DNA of 64,000 nt from Erythrobacter sp. (GTDB lineage Bacteria > Pseudomonadota > Alphaproteobacteria > Sphingomonadales > Sphingomonadaceae). The notes under the pieces were generated by a model, which saw nothing but the letters and a program-made list of their open reading frames with translations, made no database searches and had not been told where the DNA came from. Positions 44,810 to 54,065 of this stretch are shown here, one piece after another; position 1 is the stretch's first letter, and every line of letters starts with the position of its first letter. The stretch lies in the NCBI GenBank assembly GCA_009993605.1, contig JAACTB010000007.1:877644-941643 (forward strand). Reading direction: 5' to 3'. The position numbers were made by a program, and so were the translations under genes.

Positions 44810-45397
44810 TTACGAAGGCATCAGCACGGTGTCGATCGCATGGATCACGCCGTTCGAAGCGTCCACGTCGGTCTGCGTCACAGTCGCGGTGTTACCGGCG
44901 GCATCACGCAGGACCACATTATCGCCGTCCATCATGGCCGTCAGCGTACCGCCATTGACGGTGGTGATCGTGTAGCCATCGGCACCCGCATCCTGGATCG
45001 CCTGCGTCAGCGTTGCCGCATCGACGTTACCTTCCACGACGTGGTAGGTAAGAATGTTCGACAGATCCTGCTGGCCCGCCGGACTCATCAGTTCGTCACG
45101 CGTTGCCTGCGGGACCTTCTCGAACGCCGCATTGGTCGGAGCGAACACCGTGTACGGACCCGTGCCCGACAGCGTCGCGCCGAGATCCGCGGAGGTCACG
45201 GCCGAAACCAGCGTCGAGAAATCGGGATTGCCCTGCGCGACTTCGACGATCGTGCCGGCAGCCATGTCGTCATTGGCCATCTGGTCGGCCATCATGGTGT
45301 CTTCGGTCGTCGCGGTGGTGTCTTCCTCGGCGGGCGAGCCGCAGGCGGCAAGCGCCAGCGTGGCGGCAGAGGCAAGAGCGATGGACAGCTTTTTCAT
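44810..45397 (-). CDS. Fasciclin domain lipoprotein
   Basis: A 195-residue protein with a lipobox signal (ATLALAACGSP), a threonine- and acidic-rich spacer (about residues 22-48), and one FAS1 domain (TIVEVAQGNPDFSTLVSAVTSADL.., TVFAPTNAAFEKVP, ending NGVIHAIDTVLMPS). FAS1 domains mediate adhesion; bacterial copies are often stress- or stationary-phase induced. A near-match EcfG promoter lies upstream. Confidence 0.93.
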   Translation of the reverse strand: MKKLSIALASAATLALAACGSPAEEDTTATTEDTMMADQMANDDMAAGTIVEVAQGNPDFSTLVSAVTSADLGATLSGTGPYTVFAPTNAAFEKVPQATRDELMSPAGQQDLSNILTYHVVEGNVDAATLTQAIQDAGADGYTITTVNGGTLTAMMDGDNVVLRDAAGNTATVTQTDVDASNGVIHAIDTVLMPS

Positions 45398-45492
45398 AGG
45401 TCGTTTCCTTCAAGAGAAGTTCGGCCGGGATAGGCATCGGCCCCGGGGACGGACGATCTGCGACCCTTCCTCCCCGGGGCCATCGCATCATC

Positions 45493-45517
45493 TACGAATG
45501 CGGCGGAGCTTTGTTCC
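45493..45517 (-). promoter_or_regulatory. Near-match EcfG promoter upstream of the fasciclin gene
   Basis: Minus strand reads GGAAC-N16-CGTA, one mismatch from the EcfG -10 CGTT. The distance to the start codon is about 95 bases. Confidence 0.3.
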
Positions 45518-45572
45518 AATCAGGGCAGAAATGCGGCATCGGGCTAAACCAACCGTCGCCTATCCCGATGTT

Positions 45573-45917
45573 TCACATCACCTTTTCGGGCGAGGGATCG
45601 TGGCGATGCTTGTCCGCCTTGCCGAGATGGCGTTCGAGGCGCTGGGCCAGCGTGTTCGCCGCCTTGCGCGCCGCCCCGTCGACCGTGTCTGACTTGCCCG
45701 TCACGCCGATCGGCTTGCCGCCGCTGATGCGCGCCTCGATCGTGCAGGCCTTGTCGTCCGCCCCGTGCTTGGCGCCGTTCTCATCGCGGACATGGATTTC
45801 GATCCGGGTCAGCTTGCTTTCGAACCGCGTCAGCTTCTCGCGCACCGCCGCCTCGATCCGCTCGGCGACGTTTTCCGTGCCCATGACCGAGCTGTCGGAA
45901 TTGAATTGAACTTGCAT
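45573..45917 (-). CDS. hpf: Ribosome hibernation-promoting factor, HPF/RaiA family
   Basis: A 114-residue protein with the HPF core: MQVQFNSDSSVMGTENVAERIEAAV, then TRFESKLTRIEIHVRDENG and the lysine/arginine-rich helix AARKAANTLAQRLERHLGKADKH. It binds the decoding centre of stalled ribosomes and stops translation in stress or stationary phase. At this length it is the short form without the C-terminal dimerisation domain. The start at 45917 (MQVQF) is preferred over upstream in-frame readings. A perfect EcfG-type promoter precedes it. Confidence 0.92.
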   Translation of the reverse strand: MQVQFNSDSSVMGTENVAERIEAAVREKLTRFESKLTRIEIHVRDENGAKHGADDKACTIEARISGGKPIGVTGKSDTVDGAARKAANTLAQRLERHLGKADKHRHDPSPEKVM

Positions 45918-45958
45918 CTTTAAGGCTCCTCTCGACCGTTGGTGACTACTCCTGTGAA

Positions 45959-45983
45959 AACGGATGGCCCGGTGGCGCGTTCC
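45959..45983 (-). promoter_or_regulatory. EcfG-type general stress promoter of hpf
   Basis: Minus strand reads GGAAC (45983-45979), 16 bases, then CGTT (45962-45959): an exact match to the EcfG consensus. The start codon at 45917 lies about 40 bases downstream, leaving a short leader. Confidence 0.75.
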
Positions 45984-46113
45984 CCCGTGCCGTCGCTCGC
46001 ACCGCACCTGCCAGCCGATGGACGAGCGCCTGCAGACAACCGAATTGATGCAAGGGTTTTCAGAAAGCCGCGTAGGGTCGCGTCGGGGCCTTCCGCCCCG
46101 ATTGGAAGAGACC

Positions 46114-46245
46114 ATGGCCAAGGGCCAGCAGAAGAAGAGCCGCGAAAACCGCAAACCCAAGAAGGAAAAGGTCAAGACCAACGCTTCCAATCCGAGCGTA
46201 AAGCCCGGATCGGTCAAGGGCCTGGAAAATATGAAAAACTCGTGA
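46114..46245 (+). CDS. Small basic lysine-rich protein
   Basis: A 43-residue protein, mostly lysine and polar residues (GQQKKSRENRKPKKEKVKTN), ending LENMKNS. Such proteins are widely conserved in sphingomonads, but I know no function; a nucleic-acid contact is possible. A purine-rich GGAAGAG lies just before the ATG. It is convergent with the next ORF, 4 bases away. Confidence 0.7.
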   Translation: MAKGQQKKSRENRKPKKEKVKTNASNPSVKPGSVKGLENMKNS

Positions 46246-46249
46246 GGGC

Positions 46250-46441
46250 CTAGTCCTCTTCGTGCTCGACCGGCGGCTGCGCGCTCGGGCTGGAGGCCTT
46301 CGCCTTGTGCTCTGCCAGCAGCCGGTCGATCTCGGCGATCCGAAGCCGCTCGGGCGTGTCGCGCTTCAATCCCTTGAGGCGGCAGGTCGCCCATAGCTGG
46401 CGGCGTTCGGATTCGAGGTTCTTGCGATAGAGATCGGCCAT
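46250..46441 (-). CDS. Small hypothetical helical protein
   Basis: A 63-residue protein, apparently one charged helix pair (MADLYRKNLESERRQLWATC, then TPERLRIAEIDRLLAEHKAK) with a disordered acidic end. No family recognised. Convergent with the small basic protein and divergent from the DUF188 gene. Confidence 0.6.
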   Translation of the reverse strand: MADLYRKNLESERRQLWATCRLKGLKRDTPERLRIAEIDRLLAEHKAKASSPSAQPPVEHEED

Positions 46442-46569
46442 GCGCCGCTATGGGCGGGTTGCGCCGCAAAGGCCAGCGGGGATGCGCCTTGCTCCGAACG
46501 GTCCACCCCGCGCAGGGAAGCTGCTCGTTCCGCTGTTTCGCGGGGTGCGTATTTGCTAGGTCCGCGCGC

Positions 46570-47028
46570 ATGAACCCTGTGACGATATTGGTGGATGCCG
46601 ATGCCTGCCCAGTGAAGGAAGAAATCTACCGCGTGGCCGAACGATACGGCGCGCATGTCCGCGTCGTCAGCAACAGCCCCTTCTGCGTGCCGGTGAGCGA
46701 GCGGGTGAAGCGCGTGGTGGTGGGCGACGGCTTCGACGCGGCGGACGACTGGATCGCGGAGAATGCAAGCCCGCGCAGCGTGGTGGTGACCGCCGACATC
46801 CTGCTGGCGGAACGCTGCTGCAACGCGGGTGCAACGGTGCTGCGACACGACGGCAAACCCTTCGACGCCGCCAACATCGGCAACGCCCTCGCCACCCGCG
46901 CCATCATGGAAGACCTGCGCGCCGGGATGGACGGAGTGGGCGGTGGCCCGCCGCCGTTCGGCAAGGCGGATCGGTCGCGGTTTCTGCAGGCGCTGGACCG
47001 GGTGCTGGTGGGGATGGGGTTACGCTGA
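46570..47028 (+). CDS. DUF188 (YaiI/YqxD) family protein
   Basis: A 152-residue protein with the PIN-like core TILVDADACPVKEEIYRVAE, VVVGDGFDAADDWIAE and VVTADILLAERCCNAGA, typical of the YaiI/YqxD family whose aspartates resemble those of a nuclease. Function not established. The start at 46570 fits the family. It ends 19 bases before the convergent reverse transcriptase gene. Confidence 0.94.
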   Translation: MNPVTILVDADACPVKEEIYRVAERYGAHVRVVSNSPFCVPVSERVKRVVVGDGFDAADDWIAENASPRSVVVTADILLAERCCNAGATVLRHDGKPFDAANIGNALATRAIMEDLRAGMDGVGGGPPPFGKADRSRFLQALDRVLVGMGLR

Positions 47029-47047
47029 AATTTTGTGATTGCTCAGC

Positions 47048-48733
47048 TCAATAGTTGTCGTCCAAAAAACCGGTGCTGATTAGGAACCGGGTAAACGTTC
47101 GGGTCCGTCGTTGCGCTTCAGTAAGTCTCCGCCGTACGTTACGTTTGCTTGGAGCAACATTTCCTCTTGGATCATAGAATATAACATTGCGAGAAGCCAT
47201 TGGAGCGAAAAATGGTTTCAGCATGAGGCCTTTGGTATCATTCAGCCAGCCATGTCGAAATCCTTCGTAAGCTATCAACCAGCGAGGATCGCCGCGACTG
47301 CTGATGTCGTCCACACCGTCAAGCCACTTTGAGACGGGAAGGCTTGATATGAACAAACCTTTGGACCTCATATCGAGTAGAATTAGCGACAGCGAAGGCA
47401 AAGATTGCTCTTCGACAAATTGAGAGATTTTTGGCGACGATATTTTAATCTTGAGTCCACGCAGGATCCAAAGGAGCCATATAAGTTCGAAGGTATGGCC
47501 AAGCTCGGCAGCTCTATTGGCTAGCTCTTTGACGCGCTGTCCGATCCTTCGGTGAGAAATAAATCGACTGCGATAGTTCAAATTTAGCAGCAAGCTGCAA
47601 ATACGTGATGTCGAGGATGGTGAAAGCGCTAGACCCTTTAGCAAGAATGACTCGATGTTTTCGACATCATCGCGATCAAACGACTGGTCTTCCAAAACAG
47701 AGACGGCATAATTAATTGCCGACGTTCTTGGATTACGAGCCTGAAGGCGTTCTACGAGAGACAAAAACTCTCGGAGGCGATAACCTGAAAGCCCGAACCT
47801 GATTGCGGACAAAAAAGCCCGTATCTCAGAGAGTTCTGCATCTTCTACAAAGGCTCCAACCTGCTCCAGACTCGTCTTGCTACCATTTATCTCAAGGCCA
47901 AATGCCCGATAGGATTTAGAAATTGATGCAAGTGCGAGTTCCGCCGTCTCTCTGTTGGAGGTGCCGACGAACCAATCGTCTTGAAGACGGTCCACAGACG
48001 CGGGATTTATATCGTCCGACACTGCGCAAACTGATTTGTCGACATCTCGTCCAATTAGCTCAGCTAATATGCGCGAGGTCTCAGGTCCAACAGGTATACC
48101 TACGGTTTGGTTGCGATTGGCAGACCTAACGAGCTGATCCAGTCTGTCCGCAAGCGATCCCTCATACTTATTCCGATTAGTCTTTACGTTCTCCTTCCCG
48201 TAGCATGCCCATGCTAAGGAGTGAGTGTAAATTGAGGGATAATATCGTGTTATGTCTGTACGCACGATCCAATCGGACTGTGCTTCTATGTAAGCCTTTT
48301 TTCTACGATGAAGAGCAAAATCAATCTCCGAGAGGCCAGGGGGCTCAGCTGCCGAGATTTGAAGGCGATCGATCGAACGCGAGTCCTGTGGCAAATGCTT
48401 TAGTAGCTTTGACCAATTTCGCGAAATTTCGTGAACTAAAAGCGCTTGCGGGATCGGGTGGGTGACATGGATATCTCGACGCTCGTGGCCACGTTTCGGC
48501 GCGGAGATTACTTCGATCCCGCACTCTTTCACTCCGTATGTGTATGATCGGGCCTTTTTCTTGCCAGAGACTTTCGACTTCGGCGCATTCTCCGAGAATA
48601 CTTTAGTAGCCTTCCATTCCGATAGAATGTCTTCGGCGTGTCGACCAAAATCGGAGGTCGTGAATGCTCGTGGAAGTTCCTTAGGAAAATAGCCTTTCCC
48701 AAGGAGTGAGCGTAGTCGGACATCGTAACTCAT
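47048..48733 (-). CDS. Abi/DRT-like reverse transcriptase, candidate antiphage defence protein
   Basis: A 561-residue RNA-directed DNA polymerase of the bacterial Abi/unknown-group type. The palm motifs are present: motif A RTDITRYYPS (D160), the B-like GIPVGPETSRILAELI (212-226), motif C RLQDDWFVG (catalytic D252-D253) and motif D GLEINGSKTS (279-288). No thumb/X domain, maturase, endonuclease or group II intron is seen. Residues about 300-560 are helix-rich, like the alpha-repeat C-terminal regions of AbiA/AbiK-class proteins. The gene is visibly AT-richer than its surroundings. No clear ribosome binding site. Only 98 bases upstream and 19 downstream, so little room for an associated ncRNA. 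Subclass not assigned. Confidence 0.88.
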   Translation of the reverse strand: MSYDVRLRSLLGKGYFPKELPRAFTTSDFGRHAEDILSEWKATKVFSENAPKSKVSGKKKARSYTYGVKECGIEVISAPKRGHERRDIHVTHPIPQALLVHEISRNWSKLLKHLPQDSRSIDRLQISAAEPPGLSEIDFALHRRKKAYIEAQSDWIVRTDITRYYPSIYTHSLAWACYGKENVKTNRNKYEGSLADRLDQLVRSANRNQTVGIPVGPETSRILAELIGRDVDKSVCAVSDDINPASVDRLQDDWFVGTSNRETAELALASISKSYRAFGLEINGSKTSLEQVGAFVEDAELSEIRAFLSAIRFGLSGYRLREFLSLVERLQARNPRTSAINYAVSVLEDQSFDRDDVENIESFLLKGLALSPSSTSRICSLLLNLNYRSRFISHRRIGQRVKELANRAAELGHTFELIWLLWILRGLKIKISSPKISQFVEEQSLPSLSLILLDMRSKGLFISSLPVSKWLDGVDDISSRGDPRWLIAYEGFRHGWLNDTKGLMLKPFFAPMASRNVIFYDPRGNVAPSKRNVRRRLTEAQRRTRTFTRFLISTGFLDDNY

Positions 48734-48784
48734 CTGGTGGGTGTGAACGAACCCAAATTTATTTCAAGCCGGCGCAAGCATTCA

Positions 48785-48831
48785 CTCCGGCAAATATAAC
48801 TTCTCCCCCCTTCTCGCGGTACACCTAGCTC
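48785..48831 (-). pseudogene. Decayed duplicate of the thiC 3' end
   Basis: This 47-base stretch aligns on the minus strand with the thiC 3' end at 49201-49248, with a one-base insertion and about ten mismatches, most in third codon positions. Read in pieces it gives VYREKG and, after the frameshift, EKLYLPE and a stop, as in thiC. An upstream stop and the frameshift break it. It lies between the small membrane gene and the reverse transcriptase. Confidence 0.75.
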
Positions 48832-49173
48832 CTAATCCCCACCCGCAGTCCGCCGATGTTCATCGACGCTGCGGCGCATTTCCCTGGCCTGGAGATGCAG
48901 CGCCTTGTTGCTCAGTCTGATCTCGCGGCTCTGCTGGAAGAAGCCAAGAACCAGCCACAGAAAGGCGAGCGGGCTGGAGACGCCGCCGAGGAAGTCGCCC
49001 AGCTCGTTCAGGCGCAGATCGGCCGGGTTCTGGCCCTGCACCGCCAGATATATGACGAGACCGACGACATAGATCGCAGACAGCCACAGGCCGATGATCG
49101 GTAGGCGGCGCCGTTCGCGCCGGTCCTGTTCGAACGGATCGTCGAGAATGGCCTCAGCGTCGGTCTCCGCCAT
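48832..49173 (-). CDS. Small membrane protein
   Basis: A 113-residue protein with a charged N-terminus (DPFEQDRRERRRLPI), two hydrophobic helices (about residues 26-45 and 63-78) and a charged helical C-terminus (RLSNKALHLQAREMRRSVDEHRR). No family recognised. It lies 14 bases after thiC and has native-like composition. The decayed thiC piece starts right after its stop codon. Confidence 0.72.
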   Translation of the reverse strand: MAETDAEAILDDPFEQDRRERRRLPIIGLWLSAIYVVGLVIYLAVQGQNPADLRLNELGDFLGGVSSPLAFLWLVLGFFQQSREIRLSNKALHLQAREMRRSVDEHRRTAGGD

Positions 49174-49187
49174 GGGGTCGGATACTC

Positions 49188-51222
<2,035 letters not shown>

Positions 51223-51258
51223 CTCGACACTAGGCGCGCCGACGGGCATAGTCCAGCC

Positions 51259-51939
51259 ATGCCGGAAACACCGCACGTCACCGTCCACCGCTTCGGGCAG
51301 GAGAAGCAGCCGGTGGTGCAGATCGACGGCTTCAGCGGCAGAGCGGACGAGCTGCTCGCTCGCGGTCGCGCGGCGGAGTATCAGGACGGGGGCGCCAGCT
51401 ATCCGGGCATCAGGGCCTGGTGCGAGCCTGATTATCTCGACCGCGCTCGCGACCTGATGTTTTCCGCCCTCCAGCAGGTGTTCGGATTCCGCCAGGGTGT
51501 CAGCCTCGACGTATCGACCTTCTCGATCGTCACGCTGCCCGAGGAAAAGCTAAGCCCGCTCCAGCGTATCCCGCATTACGATCACGCTGGCGGCGAGATC
51601 GTCGCAATCATGCATTATCTTCTCGGGCCGGAAAGCGGCGGGACGGCCTTCTATCGCCATCGCCGCACCGGGTTCGAAACGATCACGCCCGCACGCGAAA
51701 CCGCCTACAATGCCGCGCTGGCCGAGGATGAGCGCGAATACGGGATGCCCCAGCCGCGCTATCATTACGGGGACAGCGATCGCTACGAATTGATCGGAGA
51801 GATCGAGGCGCGGCCCGACCGGCTGATCCTCTATCGCGGCAAGTTGCTGCATTCGGGCGTCATACCCGATCCCGCCGCGCTGACCGACGATCCGGCCGAG
51901 GCGCGTCTGACGATCAACATGTTCCTGCGCGGACGGTGA
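51259..51939 (+). CDS. DUF6445 family protein
   Basis: A 226-residue protein with the core PHYDHAGGEIVAIMHYLLGPESGGTAFYRHRRTGFE and a later KLLHSGVIPD, a pattern like 2-oxoglutarate/iron oxygenase folds (an H-x-D-like pair and a distal histidine). DUF6445 has no established function. It begins within the region just past the riboswitch, divergent from thiC. Confidence 0.8.
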   Translation: MPETPHVTVHRFGQEKQPVVQIDGFSGRADELLARGRAAEYQDGGASYPGIRAWCEPDYLDRARDLMFSALQQVFGFRQGVSLDVSTFSIVTLPEEKLSPLQRIPHYDHAGGEIVAIMHYLLGPESGGTAFYRHRRTGFETITPARETAYNAALAEDEREYGMPQPRYHYGDSDRYELIGEIEARPDRLILYRGKLLHSGVIPDPAALTDDPAEARLTINMFLRGR

Positions 51940-51954
51940 TCGCGGGGCCGGCTT

Positions 51955-52140
51955 CTATTTGAAGGTGTTCTTCACCTTCTTGCCCGCCATGATCCCAAGC
52001 ACCAGGAAGACGACGAAGAGCACGGCCGCAATGACGGCAAGGACGATGGCGACATCCACCATGGTCCCGGCGAGGCCCCCGAAACCGAGGATGGCCGCGA
52101 CAGCGGCGATGACGAGGCAGAGGATCGCGAGTTTTATCAT
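51955..52140 (-). CDS. DUF1328 (YtjA-like) small membrane protein
   Basis: A 61-residue protein with two helices (LAILCLVIAAVAAILGFGGLAG and VDVAIVLAVIAAVLFVVFLVLGIMAG), the DUF1328 pattern of stress-linked YtjA proteins. No clear ribosome binding site is present; its ATG overlaps the stop of an upstream 58-codon ORF. The start at 52140 fits the family. Convergent with the DUF6445 gene. Confidence 0.9.
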   Translation of the reverse strand: MIKLAILCLVIAAVAAILGFGGLAGTMVDVAIVLAVIAAVLFVVFLVLGIMAGKKVKNTFK

Positions 52141-52313
52141 GGAAGGGGAATGGGCGGCGCGGCTGCCGGTTCCTCGGCCCACGGACCTTTCGGCCCGTCG
52201 TCCACCGCAGGTTCACTTGCGGCTTGCTCCCTTGCAGGAGTGGCCGCTACCGGCTGCGCTTCGATAGTGTGCGCTTCTGCGCCTCCCGCCCCTGCCCTGA
52301 CGCGATCGGGCAT
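52137..52313 (-). CDS. Possible short ORF coupled to the DUF1328 gene
   Basis: A 58-residue reading frame rich in alanine, glutamate and proline (ending PAAAPPIPLP) whose TGA overlaps the DUF1328 ATG. It starts 14 bases from the divergent AbgT start, leaving little room for a promoter, and third-position GC is lower than for native genes. A weak candidate. Confidence 0.3.
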   Translation of the reverse strand: MPDRVRAGAGGAEAHTIEAQPVAATPAREQAASEPAVDDGPKGPWAEEPAAAPPIPLP

Positions 52314-52327
52314 CGACCGGAGTGACC

Positions 52328-53935
52328 ATGACCGAATTTCCGCCCCCCGCCGATCAGCCCGATCCCGCCGTGCCCGCCAAGAAAGGTGCGTTCACCCGCT
52401 TCCTCGACGGAGTGGAATGGCTGGGGAATCTGCTGCCCCATCCCGTCACTCTGTTCGCCTTGCTGGCGCTGGGCATCGTTCTGCTGTCCGGCATCTTCGG
52501 CGCGCTGGGCGTGGCGGTGGTCGATCCGAGGCCGCAAGGTGCGCCGGGCGTGGCCGAGGACGGGATGATCCGCGCGGTCAGCCTGATGAACGGCGACGGC
52601 TTGAGGCGCATCTTCACAGGGCTGGTCGACAATTTCACCAGCTTCGCGCCCTTGGGCGTGGTGCTCGTCGCGATGTTGGGCGTGGGCGTGGCGGAGAAAT
52701 CCGGGCTGCTGAGCGCAGCGGTGCGATCGATGGTGCTGGGCGCTCCGCCCAAGCTCGTCACCGTCGCGATCGTGTTCGCAGGCATCATTTCGAACACCGC
52801 GAGCGAAGTCGGCTATGTCGTCCTGATCCCGCTCGGCGGCGCGATCTATTACGCGCTAGGGCGGCACCCCCTGGCCGGAATGGCGGCGGCCTTTGCGGGG
52901 GTTTCGGGCGGTTACAGCGCCAATCTGCTGATCGGGACGATCGACCCGCTCCTTGCCGGGATCACGCAGGAAGCGGCACAGCTTATCGACGCCGACTACC
53001 GCGTGCTGGCGACCGCGAACTGGTATTTCATGGTCGCGAGCACCTTCCTCATCACCGCGATCGGCAGCCTCGTCTCGATCTACATCGTCGAGCCGCAGCT
53101 GGGTAAATACGACGCATCGAAAGCCGATCCCGATATTCTCGACGACGAGATGATGAAGCCGCTCGACGCGTCGGAGCGCAAGGGCCTACGCTGGGCCGGG
53201 ATCGCCATGCTCGGCGTCTTCGCGCTGATGGCTCTGACGCTGTGGCCCGAATGGGGCGTGTTCCGCAATCCGGAGACGGGCGACCGGATGGATTCGCCTT
53301 TCTTCGACGGCTTCGTGGTGTGGATCCTGATCTTCTTCGTGGTTTTGGGATACGCCTATGGCCGCGCGGCCAAAACGATGAAGAGCGATCGCGACGTGAT
53401 CGACGCGATGGCGGGCGCCTTGTCCTCGCTCGGCCTTTACATAGTGCTGGTGTTCTTCGCCGCGCAGTTCGTCGCGTTCTTCGGCTGGACCAATCTGGGC
53501 GGGATCACCGCGGTGACCGGGGCGCAATTCCTGGTCGATACCGGGATGACGGGACCTGCGGTGTTCTTCCTCTTCATCCTCTTATGCGCGCTGATCAACC
53601 TCTCGCTCGGCTCCGCAAGCGCGCAATGGGCGGTCACCGCGCCGATCTTCGTACCGATGCTGATGCTGATCGGCTATTCGCCCGAAGCGATCCAGGCGGC
53701 CTATCGCATCGGCGATTCCACCACCAACATCATCACACCGATGATGAGCTATTTCGGACTGATCCTGGCCTGGGCGACGCGCTATCAAAAAGATCTGGGC
53801 GTCGGCACGCTGATCGCGATGATGCTGCCCTATTCGATGTTCTTCCTCGCGGCGTGGTCGGTGTTCTTTTATCTCTGGACCTTCGTCCTCGGCCTGCCGG
53901 TGGGGCCAGGATCGCCGACCTTTTACGCGCAATAG
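52328..53935 (+). CDS. AbgT family transporter
   Basis: A 535-residue membrane protein of the AbgT family (p-aminobenzoyl-glutamate import, or sulfonamide efflux in other members). About nine helices, with conserved SNTASEVGYVVLIPLGGAIYYALG, FAGVSGGYSANLLIGTIDPLLAGIT and the tail motif SASAQWAVTAPIFVPMLMLIGYSPEAIQAAYRIGDSTTNIITPMMSYFGL. The ATG at 52328 has GGAG 6 bases upstream; a GTG two codons before is an alternative. Convergent with the cyd operon. Confidence 0.94.
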   Translation: MTEFPPPADQPDPAVPAKKGAFTRFLDGVEWLGNLLPHPVTLFALLALGIVLLSGIFGALGVAVVDPRPQGAPGVAEDGMIRAVSLMNGDGLRRIFTGLVDNFTSFAPLGVVLVAMLGVGVAEKSGLLSAAVRSMVLGAPPKLVTVAIVFAGIISNTASEVGYVVLIPLGGAIYYALGRHPLAGMAAAFAGVSGGYSANLLIGTIDPLLAGITQEAAQLIDADYRVLATANWYFMVASTFLITAIGSLVSIYIVEPQLGKYDASKADPDILDDEMMKPLDASERKGLRWAGIAMLGVFALMALTLWPEWGVFRNPETGDRMDSPFFDGFVVWILIFFVVLGYAYGRAAKTMKSDRDVIDAMAGALSSLGLYIVLVFFAAQFVAFFGWTNLGGITAVTGAQFLVDTGMTGPAVFFLFILLCALINLSLGSASAQWAVTAPIFVPMLMLIGYSPEAIQAAYRIGDSTTNIITPMMSYFGLILAWATRYQKDLGVGTLIAMMLPYSMFFLAAWSVFFYLWTFVLGLPVGPGSPTFYAQ

Positions 53936-53942
53936 GAGCCTT

Positions 53943-54062
53943 TCAGACCCCCAGCCACCAGCGGATCACCATCGCGACCGCGCCCAGCACCGCGACGCTG
54001 CCCGCCCAGATCGCCGCCATCCAGGCAAGGCGCCGCCAGAGAGGCTTTTCGCGGGACTCCAT
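53943..54062 (-). CDS. DUF2474 small subunit of cytochrome bd
   Basis: A 39-residue single-helix protein (RLAWMAAIWAGSVAVLGA then VAMVIRWWLGV) directly after cydB. It matches DUF2474 in length and position; short helices like this (CydX/CydP/CioZ-type) stabilise cytochrome bd oxidase. It begins 3 bases after the cydB stop. Confidence 0.85.
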   Translation of the reverse strand: MESREKPLWRRLAWMAAIWAGSVAVLGAVAMVIRWWLGV

Positions 54063-54065
54063 GGG

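Noticed and set aside
47048..48733. Reverse transcriptase as part of a group II intron, retron or diversity-generating retroelement
   Set aside because: No intron RNA domains, maturase or HNH segment, no msr/msd-like ncRNA space, and no template/variable repeat pair beside it.
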